Shown in pieces: positions 61,386-64,000 of a DNA stretch of 64,000 nucleotides (position 1 is its first letter; each line of letters begins with the position of its first letter). The position numbers and the translations under genes are program-made. The notes under the pieces were generated by a model, which had not been told where the DNA came from, searched no databases, and worked only from the letters and a program-made list of their open reading frames with translations. The DNA is from Bacillus halotolerans (GTDB lineage: Bacteria; Bacillota; Bacilli; Bacillales; Bacillaceae): assembly GCF_001517105.1 (NCBI RefSeq), contig NZ_LPVF01000010.1:558001-622000 (forward strand). Direction: 5' to 3'.

Positions 61386-62165
61386 ATGAAAAAAGCATTT
61401 ATTTTATCTGCTGCCGCTGCGGTTGGATTATTCACATTCGGAGGCGTACAGCAAGCATCAGCGAAAGAACTCTCCTGCCAGCCTGTGGTAACGGTCAAAA
61501 CGGGGAACACAGTGCAAAACCTTACACTTAATGATGTAGTGAAAAAGCTACATATTAAAACAAATATAAAAACACTAAACGCGGCTAACGAAAAAGAGCT
61601 CGAGAAGCTTCTTCAAAAGCACGCGAATCAATCCAACATGAAGATTCAGGATGTTCAAAAGCCGGAAGCTGCAAAGCCAGCCCAAAAGGCTCCTGAAAAA
61701 GCCGCTGCTGATAAAAGCACTGCTGCTAAAGCACCGGCTACTCCTGAAAAAACAAGCAATAATACAACAACAGCTGCACCTTCATCTGTAAGTGCATATG
61801 AGAAAAAAGTTGTTGAGCTGACAAATGCAGAAAGACAAAAACAAGGTTTAAAACCGCTTCAAATTGATGAAACATTAAGCAAATCTGCACATGCAAAATC
61901 ACAGGATATGAAAGACAAGAACTATTTTGATCACCAAAGCCCAACGTACGGCTCACCGTTTGATATGATGAAATCTTTCGGAATCAGCTACAAAACAGCT
62001 GGTGAAAACATTGCTAAAGGACAAAAAACACCTGAAGAAGTAGTAAAAGCTTGGATGAACAGTGAGGGCCACAGAAAAAACATTCTTAACCCTAACTTCA
62101 CACACATCGGTGTCGGTTATGTTGAATCCGGCAGCTACTGGACACAGCAATTCATCGGAAAATAA
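61386..62165 (+). CDS. ykwD: secreted CAP (SCP/PR1) domain protein YkwD
   Basis: A 259-residue extracellular protein. The signal peptide is MKKAFILSAAAAVGLFTFGG with cleavage after QASA. A Lys/Ala/Pro-rich linker (about 85-135) precedes the CAP domain (about 140-255), with ELTNAERQKQGLKPL, the His/Glu motifs KNYFDHQSP and GENIAKG, and SEGHRKNILNPNFTHIGVG. The linker is low-complexity and is the least conserved part against 168 as I recall it. AGGAGG lies before the ATG. Substrate or target unknown. Confidence 0.92.
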   Translation: MKKAFILSAAAAVGLFTFGGVQQASAKELSCQPVVTVKTGNTVQNLTLNDVVKKLHIKTNIKTLNAANEKELEKLLQKHANQSNMKIQDVQKPEAAKPAQKAPEKAAADKSTAAKAPATPEKTSNNTTTAAPSSVSAYEKKVVELTNAERQKQGLKPLQIDETLSKSAHAKSQDMKDKNYFDHQSPTYGSPFDMMKSFGISYKTAGENIAKGQKTPEEVVKAWMNSEGHRKNILNPNFTHIGVGYVESGSYWTQQFIGK

Positions 62166-62166
62166 T

Positions 62167-62208
62167 AAAAAAGAGATTGCCTGTTTTGGACAGGCAATCT
62201 CTTTTTAT
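62167..62208. terminator. bidirectional terminator ykwD/ykwC
   Basis: AAGAGATTGCCTG/CAGGCAATCTCTT with flanking A and T runs. Confidence 0.9.
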
Positions 62209-63098
62209 TTCACCCAAAGCTTATAAATGCTTTGAGTCCCGCTGTTTTCTTCTCCTTGTGCGGCAAGTTGGTCATATAATGATTTCGCAAGCGACAAGCC
62301 TGGCATTTCTTCACCCATTAATTCAGCTTCCTCTAAGGCAATTCCCATATCTTTGATAAAATGCTTTACATAAAATCCTGGCTCGAAATCACCCTTCAGC
62401 ATACGCGGGGCGAGATTTGACAATGACCAGCTTCCTGCCGCTCCAGTTGTAATGCTCTTCAGGACATTTTCCGGCTGAAGGCCTGATTTTTGGGCATAAG
62501 CCATCGCTTCGGCTACACCGATCATACCTGCTGCAATCGCGATTTGATTACACATCTTTGTGTGCTGCCCGCTTCCTGCCGGCCCTTGATATTGAATATT
62601 CTCTCCCATTAAAGTGAAGATGGGCAGGCAAGCTTCAAACGCTTCTTTTTCTCCTCCGACCATAATCGCCAGTGTTCCGTTTTGCGCGCCGATGTCACCT
62701 CCTGAAACAGGTGCGTCTAAGGCAAATAATGATTTTTCTTTGGCTGCCTCCGCAATTTTTTTGGCTAACGACGGTTTGGAAGTCGTCATATCAATGAGAT
62801 ACGCACCTTTTTTAGCATGTTCAATAATTCCGCTGCTGCCGAAATACACTTCTTCTACATCACTGGGATAGCCTACCATTGTAATAATGATATCCGCTTC
62901 TTTCGATAGTTCTTTTACAGTGTCTTTCCACACCGCGCCTTTTTCCAGTATGCTGTCCGCTTTTGCTTTTGTCCGGGTATACACCAATACGTGATGTCCA
63001 TCTTTAAGGATATGTGAAGCCATACTGTTTCCCATTACTCCAAGACCGATAAAACCGACTGTTTTTTCAAGTAAATTCCCCCAGACGTTAGATTTCAT
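62205..63098 (-). CDS. ykwC: beta-hydroxyacid dehydrogenase family protein YkwC
   Basis: An NAD(P)-dependent dehydrogenase of the 3-hydroxyisobutyrate/6-phosphogluconate group. Rossmann motif GFIGLGVMGNSMA, substrate motif DAPVSGGDIGAQNG, and catalytic Lys in GQHTKMCNQ. The only in-frame start (ATG at 63098, 297 residues) has no ribosome binding site. A TTG at 63070 has GGGGGA 6 bases upstream but is out of phase by one base; one extra A in the following run of six A would give a 288-residue protein. Either the start is shifted by a mutation or there is a homopolymer error. Confidence 0.85.
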   Translation of the reverse strand: MKSNVWGNLLEKTVGFIGLGVMGNSMASHILKDGHHVLVYTRTKAKADSILEKGAVWKDTVKELSKEADIIITMVGYPSDVEEVYFGSSGIIEHAKKGAYLIDMTTSKPSLAKKIAEAAKEKSLFALDAPVSGGDIGAQNGTLAIMVGGEKEAFEACLPIFTLMGENIQYQGPAGSGQHTKMCNQIAIAAGMIGVAEAMAYAQKSGLQPENVLKSITTGAAGSWSLSNLAPRMLKGDFEPGFYVKHFIKDMGIALEEAELMGEEMPGLSLAKSLYDQLAAQGEENSGTQSIYKLWVK

Positions 63099-63161
63099 TT
63101 AGTTAAAATTTATCATTTTCTAGACTACCATATCTAGTAATCATATAGTAGAGTCTAAAAA

Positions 63162-63193
63162 ATAAAAAACCCAAAACTTGAAAAAGTCCTGGG
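63162..63193 (-). terminator. mcpC terminator
   Basis: CCCA-GACTT and AAGT-TGGG arms with a run of T on the minus strand. Confidence 0.65.
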
Positions 63194-63205
63194 TATCAAT
63201 GTTGA

Positions 63206-64000
63206 TTATAATGTAAATTTAGCAATAGCGTTCATAAGCTCTTGGCTTGCATGTTTTAATGTATCAGTTGAGTGTTTGACTTTCTCAAGCGTGATCAGCT
63301 GTTCATCGGTTGAGGCGTTGACTTCCTCCGCTGCAGCAGCCGATTCCTGTGATATAGCCGAGATGCTTTGAATCGCTTCAGAAATGGCAAGCTGTTCTTC
63401 ACTCATTCTTTGTATTTCTTCGTAAATTTGATCAATACCTTGGACAAGTGACTGCATTTCCGCGGTGATGGTGTTTAATACTTCACCAGTCTCATGAATT
63501 GCGCTGTTTTGTTCATCATTCATTTTACTTGCTTCAACCATTGCATGAGAAGCCTCTTTTGTTTCAAGCTGAATCAGCTTCACTGTCTCACTGATATGCT
63601 TGGTGGAAAGCGCTGACTGCTCGGCAAGCTTCCGCACCTCTTCAGCCACGACTGCAAATCCGCGTCCGCTTTCACCGGCTCTGGCTGCTTCAATACTGGC
63701 ATTTAAGGCAAGTAAATTGGTTTGATCCGAAATATTTGAAATCGCAGTAACCACTTCTTCAATATTCTTCGTTTGATTTTCCAAATCCAGCAGCATCGTT
63801 TCGACTTTCTTTGTTTCCGTATTGGCTTCGTTTGATTTCATCAGCAGCTGGCCGAGCGCGTCAAGCCCTTTATAGCTTGCGTCCTCTGAGGATTTTGAAC
63901 GTGCTTTCATGCCGCCTGCCTGATCAGCAATTCGTCTGATTTTAGCAGACAGGTTTTCTGATTTTTCGTTAATGGTCTCTACTTCTGAAGCCTGTTCCGT
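63206..64000 (-). CDS. mcpC: methyl-accepting chemotaxis protein McpC, 3' part
   Basis: The gene runs off the right edge of the window; about 264 C-terminal residues are present. They form the cytoplasmic signalling hairpin, with the conserved tip [29 protein letters not shown] (around the [12 protein letters not shown] core) and the trailing methylation helix rich in Glu/Gln/Ser. The first residue visible is in [17 protein letters not shown]. The upstream frame is open to the edge. McpC senses several amino acids and PTS sugars. The identity as mcpC rests on position beside ykwC. Confidence 0.88.
   Translation of the reverse strand, partial: TEQASEVETINEKSENLSAKIRRIADQAGGMKARSKSSEDASYKGLDALGQLLMKSNEANTETKKVETMLLDLENQTKNIEEVVTAISNISDQTNLLALNASIEAARAGESGRGFAVVAEEVRKLAEQSALSTKHISETVKLIQLETKEASHAMVEASKMNDEQNSAIHETGEVLNTITAEMQSLVQGIDQIYEEIQRMSEEQLAISEAIQSISAISQESAAAAEEVNASTDEQLITLEKVKHSTDTLKHASQELMNAIAKFTL

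Noticed and set aside
1..64000. CRISPR array, tRNA, rRNA, prophage or insertion sequence
   Set aside because: No regularly spaced repeats, no cloverleaf or rRNA sequence and no transposase or phage genes were seen on either strand.

Overview
The window is chromosomal DNA of the Bacillus subtilis species group. It is read in the direction opposite to the usual B. subtilis 168 map and runs from ykyA and defB at the left to mcpC at the right edge. Gene order, protein lengths and residues match that segment closely: KinA has 606 residues with His405, CheV has its phospho-acceptor Asp at 235, and RNase J1 carries its HxHxDH motif at 74-79. Strain-level details suggest a relative of 168 rather than 168 itself. 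These are an extra manganese catalase gene next to fsrA, a split ykuG and an altered ykuD start. Statements about strain 168 are from memory. I see no rRNA, tRNA, CRISPR array, prophage or insertion sequence.

Layout: 1-5 kb has a lipoprotein (ykyA), a tiny Gly/Tyr sporulation-type protein behind a sigma-K-like promoter, peptide deformylase, a HAD phosphatase, and the rpoY-rnjA pair (RNA polymerase epsilon and RNase J1). 5-16 kb has adenine deaminase, the KtrC potassium-channel regulator, the sporulation and biofilm kinase KinC, Abh, MreBH, aminopeptidase AmpS, a ketopantoate reductase homologue and an ABC-F ATPase. 16-20.5 kb has signal peptidase SipT and the fruR-fruK-fruA operon. 20.7-28.2 kb has the sigma-W-driven yknWXYZ transporter and the YknU/YknV exporter pair. 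28.4-32.6 kb is the molybdopterin cofactor operon mobA-moeB-moeA-mobB-moaE-moaD. 32.7-36.9 kb has sporulation gene yknT, nucleoid repressor rok, redox proteins YkuV and YkuU, and the sigma-B-type mechanosensitive channel YkuT.

37-46.5 kb has dapH-dapL (lysine and peptidoglycan precursor synthesis), the Fur-controlled flavodoxin operon ykuNOP, ccpC, darB, several small conserved genes, a manganese catalase, the iron-sparing small RNA FsrA and the EAL-domain protein YkuI. Iron economy is the theme here: flavodoxins can replace ferredoxin, FsrA represses iron-rich proteins, and a catalase using manganese instead of haem lies directly downstream of FsrA. 46.6-49.9 kb is an AT-rich accessory-looking island with ykuH and ykuG. 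50-64 kb has fadH, ykuE, ykuD, ykuC, ykyB, cheV, a small unnamed gene, patA, kinA, pbpH, ykwD, ykwC and the 3' part of mcpC.

Most interesting points: the Fur-FsrA-manganese catalase arrangement; YkuG/YkuH as a possible surface-acting protein plus membrane partner, with ykuG broken at a run of eight A; a second suspicious A-run at the start of ykwC; and three very small genes with good ribosome binding sites. No computation was run, so all homology statements rest on recognition of sequence and motifs.
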